The position numbers were made by a program, and so were the translations under genes. The notes under the pieces were generated by a model. That model did not search any database. It was not told the origin of the DNA and worked only from the letters and a program-made list of their open reading frames with translations. 44,473 nt of DNA from an uncultured Luminiphilus sp. (lineage in GTDB: Bacteria > Pseudomonadota > Gammaproteobacteria > Pseudomonadales > Halieaceae): contig CALSMP010000002.1 of assembly GCA_943787485.1 (NCBI GenBank), positions 69,459 to 113,931 on the forward strand. The letters are read 5' to 3'. This document shows, in pieces, positions 16,717-25,932 of this stretch. The first letter of the stretch is position 1. Each line of letters starts with the position of its first letter.

Positions 16717-18234
16717 ATGACTGCAGGACAAGCAACGATCGCATTAAAAACCGTTGGCGAAATCGTCGACCGGTTTGCCACCCTTGCGCCGACAGAAGCG
16801 GTTATCACCACAATCGACAGGGAGGGAGACGAGGACGCCATCAGCCGACAGATGCTGAGCGCTTGGTCCGATGGTCTCGCACAGGCACTGGTTGACGCCG
16901 GGGTCGGCGTCGGCGACCTCGTACCCATCCACCTTCCAACCGGCAATGCGTTTATTGCTGCCGCAGTAGGCATTTTTAAGGCGGGTGGTACCCCCATGCC
17001 GGTGAGTGATCGTCTGCCAGACGCAGAGCTCAGTCATTTACTCGACCTTGCCGATGCCAAGGTCGTGCTCAGCAACACCCTAACCACCGTCAACCGTATC
17101 GACGTCGATTCCCTTCGGAATGAGAGCCTGGCAGAGAACAGCCAGGGAGCGATTGCCCCGCCGCGTCAGGTGCATGTCAGTAACCCGACCAAAGCGCTAG
17201 CATCTGGCGGATCCACCGGCAAACCGAAACTGATCATCACCACTGGGGAGGCTCTTTTCGATCCCGACAACCCCATCATTCCGATGCTGATGCGCTTTGA
17301 ACCATCGGATCTCAAGTACTCCCCGGGGCCGCTTTATCACAATGGTCCGTTCTGGTTTTCGATCAATATGTTGTTACGTGGCGGGAGATTGCTCCTTAAC
17401 GAGCGCTTCAACGCGCACCAGTGTTTGGAAAATATCGAACGCTACAAACCGTCAGTGCTTAACCTGGTCCCCACCATGATGCAGCGACTCTTGCGGGAAC
17501 CCCGCTGGCATGAAGCAGATCTGTCCTCAGTCCGCATCGCCTGGCATCTTGCGGCCCCCTGCCCGGCGTGGGCCAAGGAGGGGTTTATCGACAAACTCGG
17601 GGGTGCCGCCGTGCTGGAGCTTTGGGCGGCGACTGAGGCCAATGGTCTCACCATAATTGATGGTGACGAATGGCTTACCCACCGCGGCAGCGTCGGGAAA
17701 CCCGTCGGCACCGAGGTCCTAATCGTGGATGAAAACAGAAACATCATGCCCCAAGGTGAGGTCGGAGAAATCTTCACGCGGATGGCAGGCACTGCGCCAC
17801 CGTGTGAATATCGCGGCGCAAACTCACTGGACATGCTTGAAGGTGGCTTCAGCAGCGTGGGGGACCTGGGCTGGCTCGATGACGAAGGCTACCTCTACTT
17901 AGCCGATCGGCGTACCGACCTCATCATCTCCGGCGGCGCGAACATCTTTCCTGCCGAAGTCGAGGCAGTGATCAGCCAGCACCCTAAAGTAAAAGACGTC
18001 GCGGTGGTAGGTCTCAAGGACGAGGATCTTGGGCGGCGGGTACACGCCATCGTGGAAGCCTTTGATGCGGGAGATCCCCCTAACCTCGAGGCGCTTTTTA
18101 CACTCTGCGCCGAGCAGCTAGTGCGGTACAAGGTGCCCAGGACCATAGAACTGATCGATGCCTTGCCCCGCAATGACGCCGGTAAAATACGTCGATCGCA
18201 GCTGCGGGATGAACGTGAGACTGAGAACACATAG
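16717..18234 (+). CDS. AMP-forming acyl-CoA synthetase, bile-acid-CoA-ligase-like
   Basis: A 505-residue ANL-superfamily enzyme that activates a carboxylic acid to an acyl-adenylate and then to a CoA thioester. The phosphate-binding loop ASGGSTGKPKLI (162-173) is the variant I associate with bile acid-CoA ligases (BaiB) and relatives. Later motifs: ELWAATEANG (301-310), GDLGWLDDEGYLYLADRRTD (382-401), and the catalytic lysine Lys490 in NDAGKIRRSQL. The presence of steroid genes in the same window makes a steroid side-chain or bile acid substrate attractive, but a fatty or aromatic acid is possible. A strong bidirectional terminator follows it. It stands alone on its strand, separated from the convergent TonB receptor by that terminator. 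Confidence 0.85.
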   Translation: MTAGQATIALKTVGEIVDRFATLAPTEAVITTIDREGDEDAISRQMLSAWSDGLAQALVDAGVGVGDLVPIHLPTGNAFIAAAVGIFKAGGTPMPVSDRLPDAELSHLLDLADAKVVLSNTLTTVNRIDVDSLRNESLAENSQGAIAPPRQVHVSNPTKALASGGSTGKPKLIITTGEALFDPDNPIIPMLMRFEPSDLKYSPGPLYHNGPFWFSINMLLRGGRLLLNERFNAHQCLENIERYKPSVLNLVPTMMQRLLREPRWHEADLSSVRIAWHLAAPCPAWAKEGFIDKLGGAAVLELWAATEANGLTIIDGDEWLTHRGSVGKPVGTEVLIVDENRNIMPQGEVGEIFTRMAGTAPPCEYRGANSLDMLEGGFSSVGDLGWLDDEGYLYLADRRTDLIISGGANIFPAEVEAVISQHPKVKDVAVVGLKDEDLGRRVHAIVEAFDAGDPPNLEALFTLCAEQLVRYKVPRTIELIDALPRNDAGKIRRSQLRDERETENT

Positions 18235-18314
18235 ACCGAGGCGGCGCGCAACCTAAATTCCCCTATCTCTCGGCCTAAGAGGCAAGCCCTTAGACGGCTA
18301 GGCAGAAGGCCTGG

Positions 18315-18348
18315 CAAAAAAAAGCCCGCAAACTGCGGGCTCTTTTTC
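18315..18348. terminator. bidirectional intrinsic terminator
   Basis: AGCCCGCA and TGCGGGCT form a perfect 8-bp stem with a three-base loop. An A-run precedes it and CTTTTTC follows, so it can stop transcription on both strands. It lies between the stops of the convergent acyl-CoA synthetase and the TonB-dependent receptor. Confidence 0.9.
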
Positions 18349-18366
18349 TGGCTGCGATTTTTTATT

Positions 18367-20874
18367 CTAGAATCGCAATGTACCGCGGATGCCAAAGACG
18401 GCACCCTCTTCCATGAAATAGGTATGACTACCGGCTAATACAGGCGTATCGAAGCTTTGCTGGAAGGCAACCTCATCGAAAATGTTGCGTCCATATGCCA
18501 TAACTTCCCAGAACTCGCCGCTCAGGCCAATACGCGCATTGACCTTGGTATAAGCATCGATCACGTCGTATGGGTCGGCGTCCCCCGCCGAGTCGAACTC
18601 GCTTCGGTAGTTCATATCAATGCCACCGAATAGCTCCATTCGCCCCAGAGGCATACGCAGATCAATGAACGCATTGCCGCTCCACTCCGACGCATACAGC
18701 GTCCGGAAACCGGTCAAATCATTACTGGTTGCTCCTGCAGGGGTTCCACAGAGTGGGTCTGCATCGAGCTGGATCGCATCACATGGGCCATCGGCAAAAT
18801 CACCGTAGGTCGCATCGAGATAGGCAAAGTTCGCACCAACACGAATCGCGTCGGACAGCTGGAATAACCAGTCAACCTCGACACCCTGAACCTCAGACGA
18901 AGCGGCATTCTGAACCGAGAAACCCACGCCTTTGAAGATCGTAGTTTGCAGATCATCATACTCCGAATAGAAGGCCGCCCAGTTCAGGCGCATCGCGCCG
19001 TCCAAGAACTCATGCTTACCACCGATTTCGATGGCATCCACTGACTCATCATCAAACTCAAAGTCTGCATTGGGGACGGTCGAAACAAAACCGCCGGGGG
19101 GCGGTAACTGGGCCACAGTGAAATCGCCAGGCTCGCCATCGTCTGCCGCGCTAAAACCGCCTGACTTAAAGCCCTGAGACCAGCTGATGTACAGCATCGA
19201 ATCATCGCTCACATCCCACTGGAGGTTGATAGAGGGCGACAAATCGTCGGTCTTACGATCACCTACCCAATTTTTGTCGTAGGTGTTAAAGCTACTTGCC
19301 TGAATGATGCCTAAGAAGTAACTGTAGCCCTCAGCACAAAGCCCTTTCAGACTGTCCTCGACCGAGCCGGAGGGACAGTTCTGATCGCCTAACCGCTGGC
19401 GTGAGGTCGCCTCTTTTTCCTCCTCGGTGTAACGAAGACCCGCTGTTAGGCGTAATCTATCAGTAATGTCGAAGGTGCCCTGAGCAAACAAAGCCCAGGA
19501 TTCTGTTTTTTGGTTGAAGTCATGGTTGCGTGAGATCTGATTTGAAGCATACGCACCGCCTGTCAGGAGCGGAAGCAAATTAGGAATTGGCGCCCCAAAT
19601 GCACTTGTCGCAAAAAGAGGGAATAAGCCATCAAAGTTAGTATCAATAACTACCTGACCGGCCATGTCCAATTCGTTGTCATCGTAATAGCCCCCTACCG
19701 TGTAATTAAAACGATCACCAATTTGAGAGGCCCAACGGATCTCCTGACTGAACTGATCAAAGTCATGGATGTCCGAGCGATCAATGAATTGAAGCGGCAA
19801 CCAGTCCACGTCAACGTCGTCAAAATATTCGTACTTAGCAAAACCGGTCACCGAAGTCAGGGTCCCATTGCCAACTTCCCAGTTCATGTTTAACGAGTAG
19901 TTTTCAATGGTATCTTCGCTGCTATCGCCCTTATAGCCAATACCATTTCCATCGGCCTTGCTGGTACCGTAGTTGTTGTCTTTGTAGGTAGTAAAATCCT
20001 GACCCGCGATGTTTGAGAAATCGGGAAAGAACACGTCCATCAGCGTGTAAGCAATGCTCGCAAACGCCGATCGATTGGGCACCTGCTGGTCACGCTCTGC
20101 CGGGCTGAGGTAGCGCCAAGTAGCACTATTCGCTCCATCCCTGTCTCGCTGCATATTGGTGTATTTGAAATTCGCGGAAAAACTGTCGGTAGGCTCCCAG
20201 ACGACTGTTAAGCGTCCGCCCATTTCCTCAATTGCTCCCTCGTCCTCTTCAAGGTAGGCGTTGTACACATAGCCGTCTGTCTCGCGGTATCGGAAAGCCG
20301 CTCGCACTGCCAAGGTATCGCCCCCGCCCTGGATAAAGCCTTCATAAATGGACCCGCCGTTACCCTCGACAGACGCATTAAGCTCCCCGGATGGACCGTC
20401 GCCAACAATGGGAGAGGCACTGGATATATTAATCGCCCCGGCAACTGTGTTCTTACCGAACAGAGTCCCCTGCGGCCCGCGCAACACCTCAATTCTTTCG
20501 ATGTCCATGAGTCCCGAGCGATACTGCCGACCACGACCCAAGTATACGCCATCGAGGTACATGCCCACTGACTGTTCGAAGCCTCGATTGTTACCCGAGC
20601 CAATGCCGCGCATATAAATATTGGTGTTCACTGACGCATCAGCAATATGCAGGCTTGGCACAAAATCGGCGAGAGCAGCAAAATTCAGGATGGTATTGTC
20701 CTGAATTTTTTCGCCGCCAACCGTCGTCACTGAAATCGGGACGTCCTGCAGGTTCTCTGCGCGCTTTTGCGCCGTCACGATCACTTCTTCAAGGGCTTGT
20801 GCGCCGACTTGACCGGAAAATACTAGCGTGGCAACCGCCGCCGCGAGGGGCAGGCGCTTCTGGACTAAGGACAT
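18367..20874 (-). CDS. TonB-dependent receptor
   Basis: An 835-residue outer-membrane beta-barrel. It starts with a signal peptide (LPLAAAVATLVFSGQVGAQA), then a TonB box-like LEEVIVTAQKR, a plug domain with DVPISVTTVGGEKI, the RIEVLRGPQGTLFGKNTVAGAIN signature (given here in part: RGPQGTLFGKNT), a long 22-strand barrel, and a C-terminal aromatic residue in GIRGTLRF. ATG 20874 is preferred over GTG 20883 because GAGGTGA sits at ideal distance before it. Receptors of this style in marine bacteria import large or hydrophobic substrates rather than only siderophores. Its position near lipid and steroid catabolic genes suggests uptake of such a compound; not proven. A palindrome overlaps its predicted promoter. 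Confidence 0.9.
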   Translation of the reverse strand: MSLVQKRLPLAAAVATLVFSGQVGAQALEEVIVTAQKRAENLQDVPISVTTVGGEKIQDNTILNFAALADFVPSLHIADASVNTNIYMRGIGSGNNRGFEQSVGMYLDGVYLGRGRQYRSGLMDIERIEVLRGPQGTLFGKNTVAGAINISSASPIVGDGPSGELNASVEGNGGSIYEGFIQGGGDTLAVRAAFRYRETDGYVYNAYLEEDEGAIEEMGGRLTVVWEPTDSFSANFKYTNMQRDRDGANSATWRYLSPAERDQQVPNRSAFASIAYTLMDVFFPDFSNIAGQDFTTYKDNNYGTSKADGNGIGYKGDSSEDTIENYSLNMNWEVGNGTLTSVTGFAKYEYFDDVDVDWLPLQFIDRSDIHDFDQFSQEIRWASQIGDRFNYTVGGYYDDNELDMAGQVVIDTNFDGLFPLFATSAFGAPIPNLLPLLTGGAYASNQISRNHDFNQKTESWALFAQGTFDITDRLRLTAGLRYTEEEKEATSRQRLGDQNCPSGSVEDSLKGLCAEGYSYFLGIIQASSFNTYDKNWVGDRKTDDLSPSINLQWDVSDDSMLYISWSQGFKSGGFSAADDGEPGDFTVAQLPPPGGFVSTVPNADFEFDDESVDAIEIGGKHEFLDGAMRLNWAAFYSEYDDLQTTIFKGVGFSVQNAASSEVQGVEVDWLFQLSDAIRVGANFAYLDATYGDFADGPCDAIQLDADPLCGTPAGATSNDLTGFRTLYASEWSGNAFIDLRMPLGRMELFGGIDMNYRSEFDSAGDADPYDVIDAYTKVNARIGLSGEFWEVMAYGRNIFDEVAFQQSFDTPVLAGSHTYFMEEGAVFGIRGTLRF

Positions 20875-21240
20875 GTATGTCACCTCATTTATATTTTTTA
20901 GTGGCTACTCGCCAGTAGGCTGGCTTGTAGCTCGTGTTTATAGGCCATTTGAGATGTAAATGGAATTTACATCGTGCTGGTAAAATGTCACTAACACAAG
21001 CGCCCTCGCCGGCTTCCCCGCTTTGATGCGCGTCGCCACAACGCTCATAGCCCGCGTGGCCCGAACGAACAACCCCGCAGACCCATATCTTTGAACCCGC
21101 CATTTTTGAATCGGGACCTTGTCATAGCAAACCACCACCACCACTTGCTACAGTACCCGGCCTTGCAGCGTTATGGCTCCCCGATCAGGGCATCCAGATT
21201 AAAAAAGAGGCCGGCGCTGAAACACCGATGGGAAAGCATC
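20875..21240. promoter_or_regulatory. 366-bp divergent intergenic region, TonB receptor / enoyl-CoA hydratase
   Basis: No gene is visible here. It holds a minus-strand -10 like TATAAA (20937-20942) for the receptor, a perfect palindrome just upstream of it (20953-20973), and a plus-strand extended -10 TGCTACAGT (21146-21154) that could serve the enoyl-CoA hydratase about 87 bp downstream. The short frames crossing it have no ribosome binding site or recognisable motif. Confidence 0.5.
20953..20973. promoter_or_regulatory. perfect 21-bp palindrome, probable operator
   Basis: Arms GATGTAAAT and ATTTACATC match perfectly over 9 bp around GGA. It lies 79 bp upstream of the receptor ATG and covers the -35 side of the predicted receptor promoter. 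The size and symmetry fit a dimeric regulator of the TetR, MarR or GntR kind. It resembles a TyrR box (TGTAAA, TTTACA) but the spacer is five bases rather than six. Confidence 0.6.
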
Positions 21241-22017
21241 ATGACTGAACACAACCTAGTGCTATTGAACGAGACAGGCGGCGTTGCCGTGGTCACGCTG
21301 AATCGTCCAAGCGCCTACAACGCGCTGAACCGAGCCCTGAGTCTCGCTATCGTTGAGACCTTTAACACCCTTGCCAAACGTGACGACGTTCATGCCATCG
21401 TACTGACAGGGAATGGTCGCGCTTTTTGCGCCGGCGTCGACTTGAAGGAACTTACTACATCACCGGATGTGCTCACCGATGGCGGTATGGGTACCGAATC
21501 CCCCATCGTTGTGGCCTTGCGCGATTGTGGCAAACCCGTCATTGGCGCTGTCAACGGCGCCGCCGTTACTGGCGGCTTCGAACTAGCCTTGGCCTGTGAT
21601 TTTCTCTACGCCGCTGACAATGCGCGCTTTGCCGACACCCACGCTCGGGTAGGCTTGCTGCCCGGCTGGGGTTTGTCGCAAAAGCTCACCCGGATTATTG
21701 GCGTTAACCGAGCGCGAGAAATGAGCTTCACCGGCAATTTTATTTCCGCGCAGGAAGCTTGTGAGTGGGGCCTGGTGAACCGGGTCTGTACTCCCGAATC
21801 CCTCCTTGATACCGCCGTTAGCACCGCCAAACAAATTGCCGAGTCTGACCCCGGCACCATGAAGGCAATGCGAGCGCTCATGAATGACGGCGCTGAATTG
21901 CCGCTGGGTGAGGCACTGGCGCTCGAGGGCGAACGTGGCATTGCCCACTTGGCGGCCGCCGACCTTAGCCAAATGGCAACTCGCCTTGAGAGCCTAAAGA
22001 CACGCTCTAAAAACTGA
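21241..22017 (+). CDS. enoyl-CoA hydratase/isomerase family protein
   Basis: A 258-residue crotonase-fold enzyme. The CoA/oxyanion-hole segments are AFCAGVDLKEL (61-71) and GAVNGAAVTGGFELALACD (102-120). Glu114 aligns with the first catalytic glutamate of enoyl-CoA hydratase; the second position is His134 in FADTHARVGLLPG, a pattern common in bacterial EchA homologues. It probably hydrates an unsaturated acyl-CoA in fatty or branched-chain acid oxidation. ATG 21241 with GGGAAAG upstream is chosen; the longer frame from 21091 has a His-rich, unlikely extension. It is followed after 95 bp by an isovaleryl-CoA dehydrogenase-like gene on the same strand. Confidence 0.87.
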   Translation: MTEHNLVLLNETGGVAVVTLNRPSAYNALNRALSLAIVETFNTLAKRDDVHAIVLTGNGRAFCAGVDLKELTTSPDVLTDGGMGTESPIVVALRDCGKPVIGAVNGAAVTGGFELALACDFLYAADNARFADTHARVGLLPGWGLSQKLTRIIGVNRAREMSFTGNFISAQEACEWGLVNRVCTPESLLDTAVSTAKQIAESDPGTMKAMRALMNDGAELPLGEALALEGERGIAHLAAADLSQMATRLESLKTRSKN

Positions 22018-22112
22018 TAGCACTTATCCAGGGATGGTTTGTTGACCTTTAAGCATCATTGTTCTGGCAACATCGCCCGCTTCATCTCACTTTTAATTTA
22101 AGGAAACCCACT

Positions 22113-23282
22113 GTGAACACCCCCTACCCCACCCTCAACTATGGCCTCGGCGAAGACATCGATCAGCTCAGGGATATGGTCTACACCTTTAGTCAGAACG
22201 AAATTGCGCCCCGTGCCGGTGACATCGACCGTGACAACACCTTCCCCATGGATCTGTGGAAAAAATTGGGGGACCTCGGCCTATTGGGTATGACAGTCGC
22301 CGAGGAATTCGGCGGATCCAACATGGGCTATCTGGCCCACAGTATAGTGGTGGAAGAAATCTCCAGAGCCTCCGCTGCTGTAGGCCTGTCCTATGGCGCT
22401 CACTCCAATTTGTGCCTCAATCAAATCCAAAAAAATGGGTCGGACCAGCAGCGAAGCAAATACCTGCCGAAACTGTGCAGTGGTGAGCACGTGGGCGCGC
22501 TGGCGATGTCGGAACCAGGGGCCGGCTCGGACGTTGTCAGCATGAAACTGAAAGCGGAGAAAAAAGGTGACCGCTTTGTTTTGAATGGCAACAAAATGTG
22601 GATTACCAACGGGCCTGATGCTGATACCTACGTTATCTATGCCAAGACCGAACCCGATGCCGGCAGCAAAGGGATTACTGCGTTCATCGTCGAACGGGAT
22701 TTCCCCGGCTTTTCGAGAGCGCAAAAGCTCGACAAACTGGGCATGCGCGGGTCCAATACCTGCGAACTTGTGTTTGAGGACTGTGAGGTTCCCGAAGAGA
22801 ACGTCTTAGGCGAAGTTAATCGCGGGGTTGCTGTCCTCATGTCTGGCCTTGACTATGAGCGGGCTGTACTTTCAGGGGGGCCTGTCGGCATCATGCAGGC
22901 CTGTCTCGACGTCACCGTACCCTATGTGCATCAGCGCCGCCAATTTGATCAACCTATTGGCGAATTTCAACTCGTTCAGGGAAAACTGGCCGACATGTAT
23001 ACGCTGACCTCGGCCAGCAGGTCCTTTCTTTACGCGGTCGGCTCAGCACTAGATCGCGGCGAAGACAGTCGTAAAGACGCGGCGGCGGTCATTTTGTACA
23101 CCGCGGAAATGGCCACCAAGTGCGCTCTCGATGCCATTCAGTTGTTGGGTGGCAATGGCTATATCAACGAATACCCAACCGGCCGCTTACTGCGGGACGC
23201 GAAGCTTTATGAAATTGGCGCGGGCACCTCGGAGATTCGTCGCATGCTGATTGGCAGGGAGCTGTTCAACGAGACCCGCTAG
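22113..23282 (+). CDS. isovaleryl-CoA dehydrogenase-like acyl-CoA dehydrogenase
   Basis: A 389-residue flavoprotein, the usual length for isovaleryl-CoA dehydrogenase. It oxidises isovaleryl-CoA (or a related branched acyl-CoA) to the enoyl-CoA, passing electrons to ETF. Seen motifs: [14 protein letters not shown] (131-144), [17 protein letters not shown], and the [14 protein letters not shown] helix with Glu249, the position of the catalytic base in isovaleryl-CoA dehydrogenases; correspondingly the C-terminal [12 protein letters not shown] has Ala-Gly where other dehydrogenases have the base. GTG 22113 with AAGGAAA upstream is the start; the longer frame from 22059 is not supported. No methylcrotonyl-CoA carboxylase genes are beside it, so a leucine operon is not shown. 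Confidence 0.88.
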   Translation: MNTPYPTLNYGLGEDIDQLRDMVYTFSQNEIAPRAGDIDRDNTFPMDLWKKLGDLGLLGMTVAEEFGGSNMGYLAHSIVVEEISRASAAVGLSYGAHSNLCLNQIQKNGSDQQRSKYLPKLCSGEHVGALAMSEPGAGSDVVSMKLKAEKKGDRFVLNGNKMWITNGPDADTYVIYAKTEPDAGSKGITAFIVERDFPGFSRAQKLDKLGMRGSNTCELVFEDCEVPEENVLGEVNRGVAVLMSGLDYERAVLSGGPVGIMQACLDVTVPYVHQRRQFDQPIGEFQLVQGKLADMYTLTSASRSFLYAVGSALDRGEDSRKDAAAVILYTAEMATKCALDAIQLLGGNGYINEYPTGRLLRDAKLYEIGAGTSEIRRMLIGRELFNETR

Positions 23283-23296
23283 CGCCCAGGTCCATA

Positions 23297-23332
23297 CCGA
23301 GGCGTCGCCTTCGCCTCGGAAAGCAGTATAAT
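23297..23332 (+). promoter_or_regulatory. hairpin followed by a TATAAT -10
   Basis: CCGAGGCG and CGCCTCGG pair perfectly over 8 bp with a seven-base loop (23297-23319). A perfect TATAAT follows at 23327-23332. The hairpin may end the dehydrogenase transcript, without a T-run, and the -10 may start transcription of the rubredoxin fusion about 95 bp downstream. No good -35 is visible. Confidence 0.4.
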
Positions 23333-23427
23333 CGCCGCTCTTCCAACAGCCACCTCTAGTCCGCAAGCGTTATGACGCGGACCGCTAGGCACACGACAAT
23401 ACGCCCTCAATTTACCAAGGAGTTCAC

Positions 23428-24807
23428 ATGGCGCGCTGGGAATGCATCGTTTGCGGCCTCATTTACGACGAAAAAGACGGTTGGCCCGATGACGGCATTG
23501 CGCCGGGTACCAAATGGGAAGATGTGCCCGACGACTGGCTGTGCCCCGACTGCGGTGTCGGTAAAGAAGATTTCGAGCTGATTGCAGGCTCAGAGGATGA
23601 AATCGTTGACGCGGCCGCACAGGAAAGCGTTGTCGAGGCCACAGCCTCCTCTGCGCGTCACGTCGTGGTGGTTGGCTCAGGCCTTGGCGGGTATGGGTTC
23701 ATCAATGCGCTGCGAAAGCTGGATGCCGACCTCCCCGTCACCCTCATCACCCGTGATGGCGGCGAGGTTTATTCCAAACCGATGATCTCTACGGGCTTTA
23801 CCAAGGACTTCTCTGCCGAGAAACTCGCGACGCAAACCGCCGAGGCCATGGCTGAGCAGCTTGGAATTACCCTGCGAACCCGCACCTCCGTAGCCGCCAT
23901 TCGACCCTCTGAAAAGTGCCTTGAACTTGAGTCGGGTGAAAAGGTTGCCTACTCCGAGCTGGTCCTAGCCCTCGGCGCTGAACTCATACGCCCCCCTATG
24001 GGCGGCGATGCCGCGGGCGAGGTTATGGGCGTCAACGACCTCGATGACTATCGGGTTTTCCGCGACAAGCTTAACGCCGATGGCGCTAAAAAAGTGGCGG
24101 TCATTGGTGCTGGCCTCATTGGCTGCGAGTTCACCAATGATCTACTAAACGGTGGATTTACCGTAGAAGCGGTCGACCCTATGGGGTGGTGCCTTCCAAC
24201 GCTTCTGCCCGAGCCGGCAGGACGCGCTGTTCAGTCAGCGCTCGAGGCCAAGGGGGCTACCTTCCATTTCGGACCACTGGCCACCGAGGTGAACAAAACC
24301 GCTTCCGGGTATTCAGTGACATTGAATAACGGCAACACAATCGAGGCCGATGCGGTGCTGTCGGCCGTCGGTGTACGTCCGCGTACCGAGCTCGCCGCCG
24401 CCGCGGGCATAGAGGTGGGTCGAGGCATAAAGACTGACAGACTGCTAAAGACGAGCGCCGAAGGTGTGTTTGCTTTCGGAGACTGCGCTGAGGTCGCTGG
24501 ACACGTGCTGGTGTATGTAGCACCGCTGCTCGCAGCGGGCAGAGCGCTTGCGGCAACTCTGGCGGGAACGCCCACCGAAGTGAGCTACCCGGCTATGCCA
24601 GTCACCATCAAAACGCCGGCTTGTCCGGTGTGCGTATCGCCGGCAGCCAAAGATGCTGATGGTGAGTGGGCCATTTCAGGGAGCGGCTCAGATATTCAGG
24701 CATTGTTTCACAGCCCGGACGGGCAGCTGCTGGGCTTCGCGCTCACTGGCGCTGCGGTCAAGGAGCGTATGGCTCTCACCAAAGAGCTGCCACCAATCCT
24801 CGCCTAG
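23428..24807 (+). CDS. rubredoxin-rubredoxin reductase fusion
   Basis: A 459-residue two-part redox protein. Residues 1-52 are a rubredoxin with the four iron ligands Cys6, Cys9 (CIVCG), Cys39 and Cys42 (CPDCGVG). After an acidic linker (about 53-76) comes a FAD/NAD(P)H-dependent reductase: FAD-binding VVVVGSGLGG (about 79-88), NAD-binding VAVIGAGLIG in the middle and FAFGDCAE late, with a C-terminal domain of about 80 residues like that of Pseudomonas rubredoxin reductases. It would take electrons from NAD(P)H through FAD to its own rubredoxin, and on to an alkane hydroxylase, an oxygen-scavenging enzyme or another acceptor. AAGGAG lies before ATG 23428. It faces the membrane protein at 24835 with only 27 bp between. 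Confidence 0.9.
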   Translation: MARWECIVCGLIYDEKDGWPDDGIAPGTKWEDVPDDWLCPDCGVGKEDFELIAGSEDEIVDAAAQESVVEATASSARHVVVVGSGLGGYGFINALRKLDADLPVTLITRDGGEVYSKPMISTGFTKDFSAEKLATQTAEAMAEQLGITLRTRTSVAAIRPSEKCLELESGEKVAYSELVLALGAELIRPPMGGDAAGEVMGVNDLDDYRVFRDKLNADGAKKVAVIGAGLIGCEFTNDLLNGGFTVEAVDPMGWCLPTLLPEPAGRAVQSALEAKGATFHFGPLATEVNKTASGYSVTLNNGNTIEADAVLSAVGVRPRTELAAAAGIEVGRGIKTDRLLKTSAEGVFAFGDCAEVAGHVLVYVAPLLAAGRALAATLAGTPTEVSYPAMPVTIKTPACPVCVSPAAKDADGEWAISGSGSDIQALFHSPDGQLLGFALTGAAVKERMALTKELPPILA

Positions 24808-24834
24808 GGTAGTGAGCGTCGCGGCTAACGCTCT

Positions 24835-25932
24835 TTAGTTATCCTCAGCTGATTTGGGCCGGCGCATAAGCAACAGCGCGCCAAGCAGCCCGCATAGGCA
24901 AACATAGGATAGCGAGCCAATAGGCGCTCCACTGGCCGTGATGCCCGCCACAGCTTGCCTGTAATCTGTCCAGGCAAAGGCCCACAGCCCGACGAAGACC
25001 GCTAAGAACAGCCCTAAATACTGGACGGGGAACAAGCGGATTCCAGCAAGACCCCATTGGGTCTTCCGGGCAACCTGCCATAGCGTCAGAAGCCCGGCAC
25101 TTGCCAGCACCAACCATGAACTCCACTGTTCGCGCTCGAGCGTCATGTCGACACCCATAACCGCAAACCAAGTCCCGGGGATGATCAAAATCATGAGAAT
25201 CGGCGTGGCGAGTCCCGCGAAGATGGCTCGACCGAGAAACGGAAGCCAAGGGCTGGCGGATTGTTTCGGGGCAGGTGCTTGAGCAAGCTCCCGTCGCCAC
25301 AGCCACCCCACCGCCAGGGTCAGCCCTACCGGACCGGCGAAGGCAAAACCTAACACGCTCCCGAGCGGCACCGAGGCGAGGGTCGCGCCAAAGTTCGCGT
25401 AGTTCCAGATCCACCACCGGTACTGGGGCCCGAACTGATCAAAAATCTCATAAAAGATGTGGTGCACAAGCCCCACGGCAATGGCGAGTGACACCAACGG
25501 GAACCGCGCTGACACCAATCCCAAGTGTCGAACCAAAGCAAAACTGGTAAACATCAAGGCCGGGTACAAACCCATGATGTAGAGGGGAGCGCGGCCGAAG
25601 AAAAAATTAACCGTGAACTCGTTGTGAATGAAATACAGGCTAGTGGACTGACCGCCAAGCAGCTCCGGGAAGTAAACCGGCACCTCGATCGCCAACATAA
25701 AAATGACCGACGCGAGCCAGAAGCCGAGGTAAATCGTTTCACCCGATCTGAAACGGCCGATCGAGAACCGAAGGCCCCACCCTGCCCCTATCAGCAACAG
25801 AATCTCGACCACGTTCATCGTCCAGTGGTGAAGCGCAAGCGGGCTTTTTACAAAAACCCAGCTTTGGATATTCTCAGGCGTGAAACCGCCCAGAAGGTAG
25901 GTGAGCTCCAGAAACGTTTTGGCCTCGACCAT
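24835..25932 (-). CDS. polytopic membrane protein of unknown function
   Basis: A 365-residue inner-membrane protein with about nine hydrophobic segments and short loops. Notable charged or aromatic spots in or near the membrane are YFIHNEFTVNFFFGRAPLY (about 100-118), LVHHIFYEIFDQFGPQYRWW (about 155-175) and the N-terminal LHHWTMNVVE; repeated His, Glu and Asp suggest a metal or cofactor site. I do not recognise a characterised family; it may correspond to a DUF of actinobacteria and gammaproteobacteria. The ATG overlaps the stop of the upstream hydrolase gene (shared TAATG), so the two proteins are probably made in equal amounts and work together. It is the last gene of the minus-strand run. 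Confidence 0.7.
   Translation of the reverse strand: MVEAKTFLELTYLLGGFTPENIQSWVFVKSPLALHHWTMNVVEILLLIGAGWGLRFSIGRFRSGETIYLGFWLASVIFMLAIEVPVYFPELLGGQSTSLYFIHNEFTVNFFFGRAPLYIMGLYPALMFTSFALVRHLGLVSARFPLVSLAIAVGLVHHIFYEIFDQFGPQYRWWIWNYANFGATLASVPLGSVLGFAFAGPVGLTLAVGWLWRRELAQAPAPKQSASPWLPFLGRAIFAGLATPILMILIIPGTWFAVMGVDMTLEREQWSSWLVLASAGLLTLWQVARKTQWGLAGIRLFPVQYLGLFLAVFVGLWAFAWTDYRQAVAGITASGAPIGSLSYVCLCGLLGALLLMRRPKSAEDN

Noticed and set aside
18367..18404. A possible extension of the frame at 17895-18404 on the minus strand
   Set aside because: It crosses the strong terminator at 18315-18348 and lies antisense to the acyl-CoA synthetase.
20955..20971. TyrR box upstream of the TonB receptor
   Set aside because: TGTAAA and TTTACA are present but the spacer is five bases, not six, and no aromatic amino acid gene is nearby; kept only as an unassigned palindrome.
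23372..23581. Short plus-strand frame before and over the rubredoxin
   Set aside because: It overlaps the rubredoxin domain in another frame; the rubredoxin has all four cysteines and a strong ribosome binding site.
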